Source: Halosegnis rubeus
GTDB lineage: Archaea > Halobacteriota > Halobacteria > Halobacteriales > Haloarculaceae
Reading direction: 5' to 3'
NCBI RefSeq assembly: GCF_009184545.1
Contig: NZ_QJOW01000002.1
Span: 62,001 to 126,000, forward strand
DNA length: 64,000 nucleotides
Numbering within the stretch: position 1 is the stretch's first letter; every line of letters begins with the position of its first letter. Shown one piece after another: positions 16,532-26,187 of this stretch. The position numbers and the translations under genes are program-made. The notes under the pieces were generated by a model that was not told the DNA's origin, searched no databases, and was given only the letters and a program-made list of their open reading frames with translations.

Positions 16532-18127
16532 TTAGCGGCCGATTTCGACGCCGTCGAGCGCGATGTAGGTAATGTCGATGATGCGGTCGTCGTCGAGCAG
16601 CTTCTCGCGTGCGCCCTCGGGAATCTCGTGGTCGACGTTGTAGACGGTGAGCGCCTCACCGCCGATGGTCTCGCGGGCGTTGTACATCCCGGCGATGTTG
16701 ATGTCGTACTCGCCCATGACCGAGCCGATGAGGCCGATGACGCCCGGCTCGTCGGTGTTGCGCGCGATGACCATCTGGCCGCCCGGAATCGCGTCGACGC
16801 GGTATCCGTCGACGCGGACGATACGCGGGTCCTCGCCGTTGAACAACGTTCCTTCCACGGCGACGGAATCCGTCTCGCCCTCGACGGTGACGGTGACGAG
16901 ACTCTGGAAGTCGTCGGACTGGCGGCGCTTGCTCTCGGTCACCTCGATGCCGCGCTCCTCGGCGACACCCTGTGCGTTGACGCTGTTGACGTGCATCTGT
17001 GACGGCTTGAACACGCCTTTGAGTGCGCTCGCGGTGACGAGGTCAATCTCCTCGTCGGCGATGTCTCCCTCGTAGGCGATCTCGACGCGCTCGATGCGGT
17101 CGTCGAGCAGTTGGACGGCGATTTCGCCCGCGGTCTCGGCGATGCCGATGTACGGCTCCACGCGCGGGAAGGCGGCGGCGTCCATCGAGGGCGCGTTCAG
17201 GGCGTTCACGACCGGCTCGTCGGCGAAGGCCGCGAGCACCTGGTCGGCGATGGAGGTGGCGACGTGCTCCTGTGCGGCGCTCGTGGAGGCTCCGAGGTGC
17301 GGGGTGACGATGATGTCGTCCACGTCGAGCAGCGGCGAATCGTCGGGCAGGGGTTCCTCGCCGAACACGTCGAGTGCCGCGCCCGCGAGCGTGCCGTCCT
17401 CGACGGCGGCCGCGAGTGCCGGCTCGTCGATGATGCCGCCGCGCGCGCAGTTGACGACGTAGCCGCCCTCCAGCTTCGCGAGTTCCTCCTCGCCGATGAG
17501 ATTCTCCGTCTCCGGCGTGAGCGGGGTGTGGATGGTGAGGAAGTCCGCGCGGTCGAGGACGCTGTCGAGCTCCGCCAGTTCGGCACCGAGCTGGTCGGCC
17601 CGCTCCTCGGAGATGTAGGGGTCGTACGCGACGAGGTCCATCCCGAGCGCGGCGAGTCGCTTTGCGACTTCTTGGCCGACGCGGCCCAGCCCCACGACGC
17701 CGAGCGTCTTGGCGTTGACCTCCGTGCCGAGATACTCACTCTTGGCCCACTCGCCGTTGTTGAGCCGGCTGTGTGCCTGCGGAATCGAGCGCGCGCTGGC
17801 AAAGGCCATCGCGACGGTGTGTTCGGCGGCGGCGCGGACGTTCCCCTCGGGGGCGTTCGCCACGATGACGCCGTGGTCGGTTGCAGCGTCGATGTCGATG
17901 TTGTCGACGCCGATGCCGGCGCGGCCGACGATGCGGAGGTCAGGGGCGCTTTCGAGCAGTTCGCGGGTCACTTCCGTGCCGGAGCGGACGACGAGCGCGT
18001 GCGCGTCTGCGACTGCTTCGTGAAGCGCGTCACCCTCCAGTTCATAGCCCGTTTCGACCTCGTGGCCGGCCTCGCGGAGCCGGTCGAGCCCGGCGTCTGC
18101 GATGGGGTCCGTGACGAGTACCTTCAT
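16532..18127 (-). CDS. serA: D-3-phosphoglycerate dehydrogenase
   Basis: The 531-residue enzyme oxidises 3-phosphoglycerate, the first step of serine synthesis. The N-terminal two-thirds is a D-isomer dehydrogenase with the NAD motif GVVGLGRVGQEVA at about residues 143-155, VGRAGIGVDNID, the catalytic Arg in NCARGG, Glu in FGEEPLP and His in TPHLGAST. The remainder is the ASB domain and a C-terminal ACT domain (GGQMVIARNTDEPGVIG…), the long form subject to serine feedback in relatives. The ATG at 18127 starts MKVLVTDPIADAG, the normal N-terminus. Confidence 0.96.
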   Translation of the reverse strand: MKVLVTDPIADAGLDRLREAGHEVETGYELEGDALHEAVADAHALVVRSGTEVTRELLESAPDLRIVGRAGIGVDNIDIDAATDHGVIVANAPEGNVRAAAEHTVAMAFASARSIPQAHSRLNNGEWAKSEYLGTEVNAKTLGVVGLGRVGQEVAKRLAALGMDLVAYDPYISEERADQLGAELAELDSVLDRADFLTIHTPLTPETENLIGEEELAKLEGGYVVNCARGGIIDEPALAAAVEDGTLAGAALDVFGEEPLPDDSPLLDVDDIIVTPHLGASTSAAQEHVATSIADQVLAAFADEPVVNALNAPSMDAAAFPRVEPYIGIAETAGEIAVQLLDDRIERVEIAYEGDIADEEIDLVTASALKGVFKPSQMHVNSVNAQGVAEERGIEVTESKRRQSDDFQSLVTVTVEGETDSVAVEGTLFNGEDPRIVRVDGYRVDAIPGGQMVIARNTDEPGVIGLIGSVMGEYDINIAGMYNARETIGGEALTVYNVDHEIPEGAREKLLDDDRIIDITYIALDGVEIGR

Positions 18128-18231
18128 ACGGAGAGCGGAGAGCGGCGCGTGGTTAACGCTTTGCTCCCCGACAGCTTTCACCCCCGTGTCCAAGCACAGC
18201 GCTTATCGGCCGCTCTGGTAAATGACGGGTA

Positions 18232-18762
18232 ATGGCCGTCATCGGAACCGTCGGGCTACCGGGGAGCGGAAAGGGCGAGTTCGCCAGCGTCGCGAGCGAC
18301 CTCGACATCCCGGTAGTCACGATGGGTGACGTGATTCGGACGGAGTGTCGCCGGCGCGGTCTCGACCCCGCGGACCACCACGGCGAGGTGGCACAGGCGC
18401 TCCGCGACGAGGACGGTCCACTCGCCATCGCCGAACGCTCCATCCCTATCATCCGCGACGCGTTAGAACACAGCGACACCGTCGTCGTCGACGGGCTTCG
18501 CTCGGCCGCCGAACTCCAACACTTCCGGTCGGCCTTCGGCGACGAGTTCGAACTCATCGCCATCGAAGCGCCCTTAGAGGACCGCGCCCACCGCATCGAC
18601 TCCCGCGGCCGCGACAACAACGCACAGGAGACGCTTCGCCAGCGCGACGAGCGGGAACTCGGCTTCGGGCTGGGCGAGGCAATCGAGCAGGCCGACCGGA
18701 CCATCGAGAACGACGGCTCGCTCACACAGTTTCACGACCAGGTCGAGGAGATTCTCCAATGA
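18232..18762 (+). CDS. UPF0200 P-loop nucleotide kinase-like protein
   Basis: The 176-residue protein has a Walker A loop GLPGSGKGE at residues 8-16 and the general fold of small nucleotide kinases. The SRGRDNNAQETLRQRDERELGFGLGEAI segment is typical of archaeal UPF0200 (MJ1399-like), often labelled dephospho-CoA-kinase-like. The phosphate acceptor is not established. Its TGA overlaps the ATG of the UPF0201 gene, a pairing seen widely in archaea. It is divergent from serA. Confidence 0.85.
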   Translation: MAVIGTVGLPGSGKGEFASVASDLDIPVVTMGDVIRTECRRRGLDPADHHGEVAQALRDEDGPLAIAERSIPIIRDALEHSDTVVVDGLRSAAELQHFRSAFGDEFELIAIEAPLEDRAHRIDSRGRDNNAQETLRQRDERELGFGLGEAIEQADRTIENDGSLTQFHDQVEEILQ

Positions 18763-19154
18763 TATTCGCCGTCGACGTACGGGCGGAAACCCCCGTCAAC
18801 GAGACCGAGCTGCCAGACCGCGTCGAGCGTGCCGTCCGCACCATCTTCCCCGACGCCGACATCACGTGGGAGACGGGGCGGCTCGTCGCCGAGACACACG
18901 ACCTCGCGCACTTCTCTGAACTCCTCCACGAACAGGAGATTCTCGACACCGCGCGCAACGCCTTCGAGGTTGACGAGGAGGGCTTTTCGTTCCGCCTGAA
19001 GAAGGCTGCTGCCTTCGAGGGCGTCGTCAACTTCGCCGTCGGCTCGCCGGGCGAGCTCGGCGTCATCGACGTGCGGGTCGACGTGCGCGAGCCGTCGGTC
19101 GAACAGTACATCGACCACGTCATCCCCTCGACGGAGGACGGCGAACCGGTCTAG
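18759..19154 (+). CDS. UPF0201 / exosome-associated RNA-binding domain protein
   Basis: The 131-residue protein starts MIFAVDVRAETPVNETELPDRVERAV and matches the archaeal UPF0201 family, ferredoxin-like proteins sometimes annotated as RNA-binding proteins of the exosome gene neighbourhood. It is translationally coupled to the UPF0200 gene (ATGA). Its last stop codon TAG shares the palindrome CTAG (19151-19154) with the stop of the convergent molybdopterin protein. Function is inferred only from family membership. Confidence 0.82.
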   Translation: MIFAVDVRAETPVNETELPDRVERAVRTIFPDADITWETGRLVAETHDLAHFSELLHEQEILDTARNAFEVDEEGFSFRLKKAAAFEGVVNFAVGSPGELGVIDVRVDVREPSVEQYIDHVIPSTEDGEPV

Positions 19155-20164
19155 AGCCCCGAGACCTGAATCGCGACCCACTCCGAGTAGTCGCGGCGTC
19201 GCCACACCCGCACTTCCGTCACCCACTTCACCCACTGAAAGCCGCGGCGTCCGGGCGCGACCAGCCGCATCGGCCGCCCGTGGCCGTGGCTCAGCGGCTC
19301 CCCGTCGACGTGCGTCGCGAGCAGTGCATCGCGCGCCTCATCCAGTGGGAGCGACCACCGGTAGCCCGTCACCGAGCGGAACTGCACCCACGACGCCCCC
19401 GCCGTCGGGCCGGCCGTCCCGAGTAGCGCTTCCACCGAGAGTCCGCGCCAGTCGTGCTCCGAGTACCAGCCGCTCGTGCAGTCGAGGAGGGCGCGCTGTT
19501 CGGTGTCGAACGCGAGGTCGCTCCGCTCGAACTCCCGTTCCGTCTCGACCGCGCCCGTCACAGAGAGCGTCCACGCGCCCGAATCGAGCGGGTCGGGGTC
19601 GTCTGCGACCCACGCGGTCACGGGGAAGTCGTTCCCCTCGCCGGACCCCTGTTCGCGCGACCCGGTGTACCGGCGGGCCGTCCCGAGCGCGTTGCTCGCA
19701 CGATACGCGACCGCGCCCAGCGTCACCATTCCGACCCACGACAGCGTCTGTCTGCGGTCGCGGAGACTCGCCTGCGAGGGAATCCGGAGGCGGTCGCGCA
19801 GGTGGCCGACGAGCACGACTGTCGTCGCCACCCCGAGGACGGCGTGGACGAAGAGGAGGGTGAACGCTCCCGGGAGGCTCGCGCCGAACACCCACGCGAC
19901 ACCGGTCGCGAGCGCAGCGACGGCGAGCACGGTGAGCAGTATCGAGACGGCCACGCGACCGGAGCGGGCGCGCACGCCGGCCCGGACGCGGGCGCGGACC
20001 CGCCACAGTTTCACGCCGAGAAAGCCCACGAGCGTGATGCCGACCCCGCCGTGAAGGAGAAACAGCCACGCGTCGCCGGGTCGCGCGACCAGTCCCGCAA
20101 GCCCCGTCGCGAGCGCGATGGTCACCCCCGCGAGCAGGGAGTAATCCACGACGTCGGCGTCCAT
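19151..20164 (-). CDS. membrane-bound molybdopterin-dependent oxidoreductase
   Basis: In this 337-residue protein about four N-terminal hydrophobic segments (residues 5-150) resemble a b-type cytochrome or anchor domain. The C-terminal half is a sulfite-oxidase-type molybdopterin domain. The molybdenum-ligand cysteine is in LLDCTSGWYSEHDWRG. The SHGHGRPMRLVAPGRRGFQWVKWV segment is typical of the family. It is likely a membrane-tethered oxidoreductase of unknown substrate (the YedY/sulfite oxidase superfamily includes reductases). The start at 20164 omits 28 uncharacteristic residues. Confidence 0.88.
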   Translation of the reverse strand: MDADVVDYSLLAGVTIALATGLAGLVARPGDAWLFLLHGGVGITLVGFLGVKLWRVRARVRAGVRARSGRVAVSILLTVLAVAALATGVAWVFGASLPGAFTLLFVHAVLGVATTVVLVGHLRDRLRIPSQASLRDRRQTLSWVGMVTLGAVAYRASNALGTARRYTGSREQGSGEGNDFPVTAWVADDPDPLDSGAWTLSVTGAVETEREFERSDLAFDTEQRALLDCTSGWYSEHDWRGLSVEALLGTAGPTAGASWVQFRSVTGYRWSLPLDEARDALLATHVDGEPLSHGHGRPMRLVAPGRRGFQWVKWVTEVRVWRRRDYSEWVAIQVSGL

Positions 20165-20257
20165 ACGACCGGATACGGCTACTGATACTTGAGTGCTCGA
20201 CCAGTGGGTATGGGTACCAGAAACTTTTATTACCGAATGTCTTTTCATGTTAAGTCT

Positions 20258-21136
20258 ATGTCTAGTGTCATCCTCTACGCGGACGCCGATGCTGGTCGGC
20301 GGAGCGCCGTCTCCGAGGAGTTGGAGGCGACTCGGCGATTCGCTCCGGCCACGGCGTCGTCGCTCCGGGCGACCCGCGAGCGACTCGCCGCACAGAGGGT
20401 GGATGCGGTCGTCGTGGGAGCGACAGTCGCCGACGGTACCGCGGCCGACCTCGTGGCGACCGTCGCATCCGTCGCGCCGTGGCTCCCGCTGTTCGTGTAC
20501 GCGGCCGACGGTGAGACCGGCATCGACGCGGCCGACCGCGAGACGCTGCTCACCGACCGCTACGACGCCGACGAGATCTCACCGGTCACGCTCGTCGACG
20601 AACTCGCCGCCACCATCAGCGAGCGGCCGACCACGCCCAACGCCGACCGCGAGCGCACTCGCCTCGCCGCGCTCGACGGGTACGATATCCCGGCGGCGAC
20701 TCGGCTCCCGTTCGACCGGCTCACCGGTCTGGCGGCCGACGTGCTCGATGCACCCGTCTCGTTCGTCAGCGTCATCACCGACCGCGAACAGCAGCTGCTC
20801 GGCGCGAGCGGGCTCGATGTCGACTGCATCGACCGCGCGAACTCCGTCTGTACCCACGGTCTCAACGAAGAGTCACATCTGGCTATCGACGACCTGCTCG
20901 CCGACCCGAAGTTTGCCAACATCGACGCATTAGTCCAGACCGGACTGCGCTCGTATCTCGGCGTCCCGCTCCGGACTCCCGGCGGCGAGCCGCTCGGGAT
21001 GTTCTGTGTGATGGACACCGAACCCCGCGAGTACAACGAGTGTGACGTTGAGCGTCTGCGTGGCTTCGCCCGTACGGCCATGGACATGCTCACGCTCCAG
21101 CGGCCCGACCCGCTGGAATCGCCGTTCGGCGCTTAA
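20258..21136 (+). CDS. GAF-domain sensor protein
   Basis: The 292-residue protein has a receiver-like N-terminus ([22 protein letters not shown]…[15 protein letters not shown], residues 2-105). A GAF domain follows from about residue 135: [35 protein letters not shown], with CTHGL and [19 protein letters not shown]. No kinase or output domain follows, so it may act through protein contacts. The ATG at 20258 is 26 bases after a TTTTATTA box at 20225-20232, fitting a leaderless start. Its TAA overlaps the metX stop. Confidence 0.85.
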   Translation: MSSVILYADADAGRRSAVSEELEATRRFAPATASSLRATRERLAAQRVDAVVVGATVADGTAADLVATVASVAPWLPLFVYAADGETGIDAADRETLLTDRYDADEISPVTLVDELAATISERPTTPNADRERTRLAALDGYDIPAATRLPFDRLTGLAADVLDAPVSFVSVITDREQQLLGASGLDVDCIDRANSVCTHGLNEESHLAIDDLLADPKFANIDALVQTGLRSYLGVPLRTPGGEPLGMFCVMDTEPREYNECDVERLRGFARTAMDMLTLQRPDPLESPFGA

Positions 21137-22329
21137 CTGGAGAAGAGACTCGTGTGGACGGGCGCGAAGTCGTCGCCCTCGTCGCGCTCGACCGTGTCCG
21201 AGACGGCGCTGCCTCTGACGCCCGAATCGAGGAAATCTCCCAGCGGCGGGCCGACGTGTTCCGGCTCGACGAGGAACGCGTCGTGGCCGTGGTCCGACTC
21301 GACCACGTGGTGGGCGCTCCGGGTGCCGGTAGCGCGGAACGCCTCGGCTAGCTCCTCGCCCTGTTTGGTCGTGAAGTGCCAGTCGCCGGTGAAGGAGACG
21401 ACGAGCGCCTCGCCGTCAAAGGCGGCCAGCGCCTCGCTGTCCGACTCGTAGCCGCCGGCGAGGTCGTAGCTGTCCATCGCGCGGGTCAGGTACAGGTAGG
21501 CGTTCGCGTCGAACCGCTCGGCGAACCGCTCGCCGTTGTAGTCCAGATACGACTCCACCTCGCGGTACGGGAAGAATCCCGCGGCGGGGTCGAGCTCGAA
21601 GGCGTCGCGGGCGGCGTCCATCCCCGCGGAGCGGCGACCGAACTTCTTGGCCATCGACGACTTGGAGAGATACATCACGTGGCCGAGCTGGCGCGCGAGC
21701 GCGAGTCCCTGTACCGGGTCGGGACCGTCGCCGTAGTAGTCGCCCCCCTGCCAGTCGGGGTCGGTCGTGATGGCGCGGCGGGCGATGGACTCGATTGCGA
21801 GACACTGCGCGTCGAGTCGCGCCCCCGTCGCGACGGCGAGGACGCGGTCCACGTGGTCGGGGTGGCGTTTCGCCCAGTCGAGGGCGTTCATCCCGCCGAC
21901 GGAGCCACCGACGACGGCGTGGAGGTTCGGGACGCCGAGCTCATCGAGCAGGAGTCGCTGGGCGCGCGTCCAGTCGCCGACCGTGACGGCCGGGAACCGC
22001 GTCCCCCACGGCTCCCCGTCCGGTCCCTCCGACGGCGGGCCGGAGGAGCCGTAACAGGAGCCGGGAACGTTCGCGCAGACGACGAAGTACTCGTTCGTGT
22101 CGACGGCCTTCCCCGGACCGACGATGTCGTCCCACCACGCGGCGGCCTGGCCGGCCGTGTCACTGCGCCGCCGGCGACCGGCGACGTGTTGTGAGCCGGT
22201 GAGCGCGTGACAGACGAGGACGGCGTTGTCGCCCGTGAACTCGCCGTACGTCTCGTACGCGAGCGTGAGGTCGGAAATTGACTCCCCGCAGTCGAACTCG
22301 AACTCGCCGAGCGAAGCGGTGTCGCTCAT
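21133..22329 (-). CDS. metX: homoserine O-acetyltransferase
   Basis: The 398-residue alpha/beta hydrolase-fold enzyme activates homoserine by acylation for methionine synthesis. The nucleophile is Ser in [15 protein letters not shown] (about residue 149), and the acid/base partners lie in FTGDWHF and SDHGHDAFL. The family motif [11 protein letters not shown] is near residue 38. It overlaps metY (ATGA at 22326-22329), so both enzymes come from one mRNA. Acetyl versus succinyl specificity was not tested, but MetX with MetY is the usual acetyl route. Confidence 0.94.
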   Translation of the reverse strand: MSDTASLGEFEFDCGESISDLTLAYETYGEFTGDNAVLVCHALTGSQHVAGRRRRSDTAGQAAAWWDDIVGPGKAVDTNEYFVVCANVPGSCYGSSGPPSEGPDGEPWGTRFPAVTVGDWTRAQRLLLDELGVPNLHAVVGGSVGGMNALDWAKRHPDHVDRVLAVATGARLDAQCLAIESIARRAITTDPDWQGGDYYGDGPDPVQGLALARQLGHVMYLSKSSMAKKFGRRSAGMDAARDAFELDPAAGFFPYREVESYLDYNGERFAERFDANAYLYLTRAMDSYDLAGGYESDSEALAAFDGEALVVSFTGDWHFTTKQGEELAEAFRATGTRSAHHVVESDHGHDAFLVEPEHVGPPLGDFLDSGVRGSAVSDTVERDEGDDFAPVHTSLFSS

Positions 22330-23585
22330 ATCGCCCCCTCCAGGTCGGCGATGATGTCCTCGCTGTTCTCGATACCGACCGAGAGCCGGAGCAGGTCGGG
22401 CGTGACGCCGGAGGCGCGCTGTTCTGCCTCGGAGAGTTGGGCGTGGGTCGTGCTCGCGGGGTGGATGACGAGCGTGCGCGAGTCGCCGATGTTGGCGAGG
22501 AACGTCGCCACCTCCACCGACTCACAGACGCGCGTGCCGCCCTCGTAGCCGTCTTCGAGTCCGAAGGTGACCATCCCGCCGTAGCCGTCCAGATACTCGC
22601 TCGCGAGGTCGTGGGTCTCGTGGCGCTCCAGTCCGGGGTAGTTCACCCACGCCACGTCGTCGTTGGCGTCGAGATACTCGGCGACGGCGAGCGCGTTCTC
22701 GCAGTGGCGCTCCATCCGAAGCCCGAGCGTCTGGACGCCCTGGAGGGTGGCCCACGCGTCGAACGGCGACTGCTGGTCGCCGAGCGACCGGAGACTCCGC
22801 TGGCGGACGGCGTACTCGAAGGCGCGGTCGCCGTACCGCTGGGTGAAATCCAGCCCGTCGAACGCGGCGTTCGCGGTCACCTCGGGGTAGTCGCCGGCGT
22901 GCCAGTCGAACTCGCCGCCGTCGACGAGAATCCCGCCGACGGTGGTCCCCGAGCCGTGAATCCACTTCGTCGTGGACTCCCACACGAGGTCGGCGCCGTG
23001 CTCGAAGGGCCGACACAGCGCCGGCGTCGCGAACGTGTTGTCCACGAACAGCGGCACGTCGTGGTCGTGGGCGACCTCGGCAATCTCCTCGATGGGCGGT
23101 GTCACGAGCGACGGATTGCCGATGGTTTCGAGGTGGATGTAGGCCGTCTTCTCGTCGATGGCTTCGGCGTAGGCTTCCGGGTCGAGGGTGTCGACGAACC
23201 GGGCTTCGATTCCCCGGCGCGCGGCGGTGTGGTTCAGGTAGGCGTGCGTGCCGCCGTAGATGGACGCGGCGGAGACGACGTTGTCGCCCGGTTCCGCGAG
23301 CACGAGCGTGGCGGCGTCGAAGGCGGCCATCCCCGAGGCGGTAGCACAGGCTCCGGTCCCGCCGTGGAGGGCGGCGAGCCGTCGCTCCAGCACGTCCGTC
23401 GTCGGGTTCGACATGCGCGAGTACATGTGGTCGTCGCCTTCGAGCGCGTACAGTTCGGCGGCCTGCTCGGCGCTCTCGAACTCGTAGGACGTGGTCTGGT
23501 GAATCGGGAGCGACGCCGCCCCGGTCGCCGGGTCGCCTTCGTCGCCGGCGTGGAGTGCTCGCGTGTCGAAACCGAGCGTGTTCAT
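22326..23585 (-). CDS. metY: O-acetylhomoserine sulfhydrylase
   Basis: The 419-residue PLP enzyme of the Cys/Met metabolism family forms homocysteine from O-acetylhomoserine and sulfide. [22 protein letters not shown] is near residue 53. The PLP lysine is in [17 protein letters not shown] at about residue 205. The N-terminus [24 protein letters not shown] is characteristic of MetY. It is the first gene of the metY-metX operon, with a likely leaderless start 28 bases after a TATA element. Confidence 0.94.
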   Translation of the reverse strand: MNTLGFDTRALHAGDEGDPATGAASLPIHQTTSYEFESAEQAAELYALEGDDHMYSRMSNPTTDVLERRLAALHGGTGACATASGMAAFDAATLVLAEPGDNVVSAASIYGGTHAYLNHTAARRGIEARFVDTLDPEAYAEAIDEKTAYIHLETIGNPSLVTPPIEEIAEVAHDHDVPLFVDNTFATPALCRPFEHGADLVWESTTKWIHGSGTTVGGILVDGGEFDWHAGDYPEVTANAAFDGLDFTQRYGDRAFEYAVRQRSLRSLGDQQSPFDAWATLQGVQTLGLRMERHCENALAVAEYLDANDDVAWVNYPGLERHETHDLASEYLDGYGGMVTFGLEDGYEGGTRVCESVEVATFLANIGDSRTLVIHPASTTHAQLSEAEQRASGVTPDLLRLSVGIENSEDIIADLEGAI

Positions 23586-23591
23586 GTACAG

Positions 23592-23619
23592 TATGCATAT
23601 TCATCCAAGTTCGTATAAC
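23592..23619 (-). promoter_or_regulatory. metY promoter with TATGCATA palindrome
   Basis: On the minus strand a TATA-like ttatac lies at 23614-23619, about 28 bases before the metY ATG at 23585. Between them is the 8-bp palindrome TATGCATA (23592-23599), just upstream of the expected transcription start. It is a candidate operator. Confidence 0.4.
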
Positions 23620-23692
23620 TCCCAGTTACGGCAACTGTTGCCGACAGCGGGATACCACGAGGTTTATTCGCGTCACAGGACACGAGACGGGT

Positions 23693-25171
23693 ATGACAGA
23701 CGCGGACAACGTCCTCTTCGTCGTGCTGGACACCGTCCGGAAGGACCACCTCACGCCGTACGGCTACGACCGGGAGACGACGCCGACGCTCGAGTCGCTC
23801 GCCGAGAAGGCGACCGTCTACGAGCAGGCCGTCTCGCCGGCCCCGTGGACGCTGCCCGTCCACGCCTCCATGTTCACCGGCCTGTATCCGAGCCAACACG
23901 GCGCGAGCCAAGAGCAGCCGTATCTCGACGAGTCCATCGGCACGCTCGCCGAGGCGCTCCAGTCGTCGGGGTACGACACGGCGTGTTACTCCTCGAACGC
24001 GTGGATTACGCCCTACACCCGACTGACCGCGGGGTTCGACGAGCAGGACAACTTCTTCGAGGTGATGCCCGGCGAGTTCCTCTCGGGGACGCTCGCCGAC
24101 CTCTGGCAGAAGGTCAACGACAACGACACGCTCCGCAGCGTCGCCAACAAACTCGTCGAGGTCGGCAACGACATCCACGAGTACTTCGCCGGCGCGGAGG
24201 GGGCCGACTCCAAGACGCCGGAGGTCATCGACAACGCCATAGAGTTCACCGACGACGCCGACGAGTGGTTCACGTTCGTCAACCTGATGGACGCTCACCT
24301 CCCCGTGTATCCGCCCGACGAGTACGCCCAGCAGTTCGCCCCCGGCGTCGACGCCACCGAGGTGTGTCAGAACTCGAAGGAGTACAACTCCGGCGCGCGC
24401 GACATCTCCGAGTCGGAGTTCGACGACATCCGCGGGCTCTACGACGCCGAGATCCGCCACATGGACGCGGAACTCGACCGGCTGTTTTCCCACCTGAAGG
24501 CGACCGACCAGTGGGAGGACACGCTCGTCGTCGTGTGTGCCGACCACGGGGAACTCCACGGGGAACACGACCTCTACGGCCACGAGTTCGGCATCTACGA
24601 CCCGCTCGTCAACGTCCCGCTCATGGTCAAGACACCCGGGGAGGAGGGCGGTCGCGACGACACGCAGGTGGAGATGCAGGACCTCTATCACACGGTGCTC
24701 GACTTCACCGGCGTCTCCGCCGGTCGCGGTGAACCCCTCGACACGACGCGCTCGCTGCTGTCTGGCGACTACCGCGACTTCGCCGACGGCGAGTACGCCT
24801 TCGTGGAGTACCACCGCCCGGTGGTCGAACTCAAGCAGTTGGAGACGAAGGCCGAGGAGGCCGGTATCACCCTCGATGAGGAGTCGCGCTACTACTCGCG
24901 GATGCGTGCTGCCCGCCGCACGGACGGCAAGTACATCCGCAACGAGCGCACCACGGACGAGGCCTACCGCATCGACACCGACGCCGGGGAACGCGACGAC
25001 CGCATCGACGACCCCGACGAGGTCATCGAGGAGATCGAGGCGACGCTGCGCGAGTTCGAGACGCGCGTCGGGGAGACGTGGGACGACGACTACGACCCCG
25101 ACGCCGATGTGCTCGGGGAGATGGACGGCACCGCGAAGGACCGCCTGCAGGACCTCGGCTATCTGGAGTAG
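23693..25171 (+). CDS. sulfatase-fold hydrolase with Thr at the nucleophile position
   Basis: The 492-residue protein has the alkaline-phosphatase/sulfatase core: metal ligands in VLFVVLDTVRKDH (residues 7-19) and VVVCADHGELHGEHDLYGHE (about 280-299). At the position of the sulfatase C/S-x-P-x-R signature it reads T-L-P-V-H (within APWTLPVHASMFTG). The formylglycine-forming Cys or Ser is thus replaced by Thr and the Arg by His. Thr nucleophiles occur in phospho-transferring relatives, so a phosphodiesterase or phosphotransferase role is more likely than sulfate ester hydrolysis. It is coupled by TAGTG to a UPF0104 membrane protein, suggesting a role in lipid or surface-glycan chemistry. Confidence 0.85.
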   Translation: MTDADNVLFVVLDTVRKDHLTPYGYDRETTPTLESLAEKATVYEQAVSPAPWTLPVHASMFTGLYPSQHGASQEQPYLDESIGTLAEALQSSGYDTACYSSNAWITPYTRLTAGFDEQDNFFEVMPGEFLSGTLADLWQKVNDNDTLRSVANKLVEVGNDIHEYFAGAEGADSKTPEVIDNAIEFTDDADEWFTFVNLMDAHLPVYPPDEYAQQFAPGVDATEVCQNSKEYNSGARDISESEFDDIRGLYDAEIRHMDAELDRLFSHLKATDQWEDTLVVVCADHGELHGEHDLYGHEFGIYDPLVNVPLMVKTPGEEGGRDDTQVEMQDLYHTVLDFTGVSAGRGEPLDTTRSLLSGDYRDFADGEYAFVEYHRPVVELKQLETKAEEAGITLDEESRYYSRMRAARRTDGKYIRNERTTDEAYRIDTDAGERDDRIDDPDEVIEEIEATLREFETRVGETWDDDYDPDADVLGEMDGTAKDRLQDLGYLE

Positions 25172-26187
25172 TGGACCGCTCGCTCCCGGTCGACCGCGCG
25201 ACGGTCTGGAAAATCCTCGCCGGCTTCGCCGTCGCCGGCATCGTCCTCTACTTCGTCGCCTCGCAGTTCGGGCTCGGCGAGGTAGTCGACACGCTCGCCG
25301 GCGCGGACTTCCGGTGGCTCGCCGTTGGCTGTCTCTCCACGACGCTGTGTCTCGTCCTCTGGGGGAAGGCGTGGCACGTCGTCCTTCGGGTCGCCGGCAT
25401 CGACGTGTCATTCCGCAAGCTCGTGGGCACCTACTTCGCCGCCACGTTCGCCAACTATGTCACGCCACTCGGACAGGCGGGCGGCGAGCCGTTCATCGCC
25501 TACGTGCTCTCGCGCGACACCGAGGCCAGCTACGAGGAGTCGCTCGCGTCGGTCGTCACCGCTGACCTGCTGAATCTGCTCCCGTTTTTCTCCTTTTCGG
25601 CCATCGGCCTCTCGGTCCTGCTCGCGCAGTCGTCGCTCCCGGGTGCGGCCCAGTCGCTCGCGTGGGGGTTGCTCGCGATGGCTGTCGGCGTCCCCGTCCT
25701 CGTCGGACTGGCGTGGCGGTATCGCGAGACCGTTCGCGGCGGCGTGCTCCGGCTCGTCCGACCCGTCGCCCGAATCACGAGCCGCGTCTCAACCGACGGA
25801 GTGGCTCGCCGCATCGACGAGCTGTACGACTCTTTCGGCCGTATCGCGCAGGACCGCCGCGCGCTCGTCGTCGCCGTCGCTTTCGCGTACGCCGGGTGGG
25901 TGTTCTTCGCCCTGCCGCTGTACTTCGCCGGCAGGACGCTCGGCGTTCCGGGAATCGACCCGCTGCTCGTGTTGTTCGTCGTTCCGGCCTCGACGCTCGC
26001 CGGCCTGACGCCGTCGCCCGGTGGGACGGGTGGCGTCGAACTCGCGCTCGTCGCGCTGTTGGTCGCGCTCACGCCGGTGTCGAACGCCGTCGCGCTCTCG
26101 GTTGCGCTCGTGTATCGCGTGATGAGCTACTGGTTCGCGCTCGTGGTCGGGGGGCTGGCCGCGGTGGGTGTCGTGGCCCGTTCCTGA
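25171..26187 (+). CDS. UPF0104/LPG-synthase-like integral membrane protein
   Basis: The 338-residue protein has about eight hydrophobic segments. The conserved TYFAATFANYVTPLGQAGGEPFIAYVL region and the later LTPSPGGTGGVELALVALL segment are typical of the UPF0104 family. That family is related to the membrane domain of lysylphosphatidylglycerol synthase/flippase MprF. The GTG at 25171 shares a G with the preceding stop (TAGTG). Coupling to a phosphatase-fold enzyme suggests joint modification or flipping of a lipid-linked substrate, but this is inference. Confidence 0.85.
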   Translation: MDRSLPVDRATVWKILAGFAVAGIVLYFVASQFGLGEVVDTLAGADFRWLAVGCLSTTLCLVLWGKAWHVVLRVAGIDVSFRKLVGTYFAATFANYVTPLGQAGGEPFIAYVLSRDTEASYEESLASVVTADLLNLLPFFSFSAIGLSVLLAQSSLPGAAQSLAWGLLAMAVGVPVLVGLAWRYRETVRGGVLRLVRPVARITSRVSTDGVARRIDELYDSFGRIAQDRRALVVAVAFAYAGWVFFALPLYFAGRTLGVPGIDPLLVLFVVPASTLAGLTPSPGGTGGVELALVALLVALTPVSNAVALSVALVYRVMSYWFALVVGGLAAVGVVARS

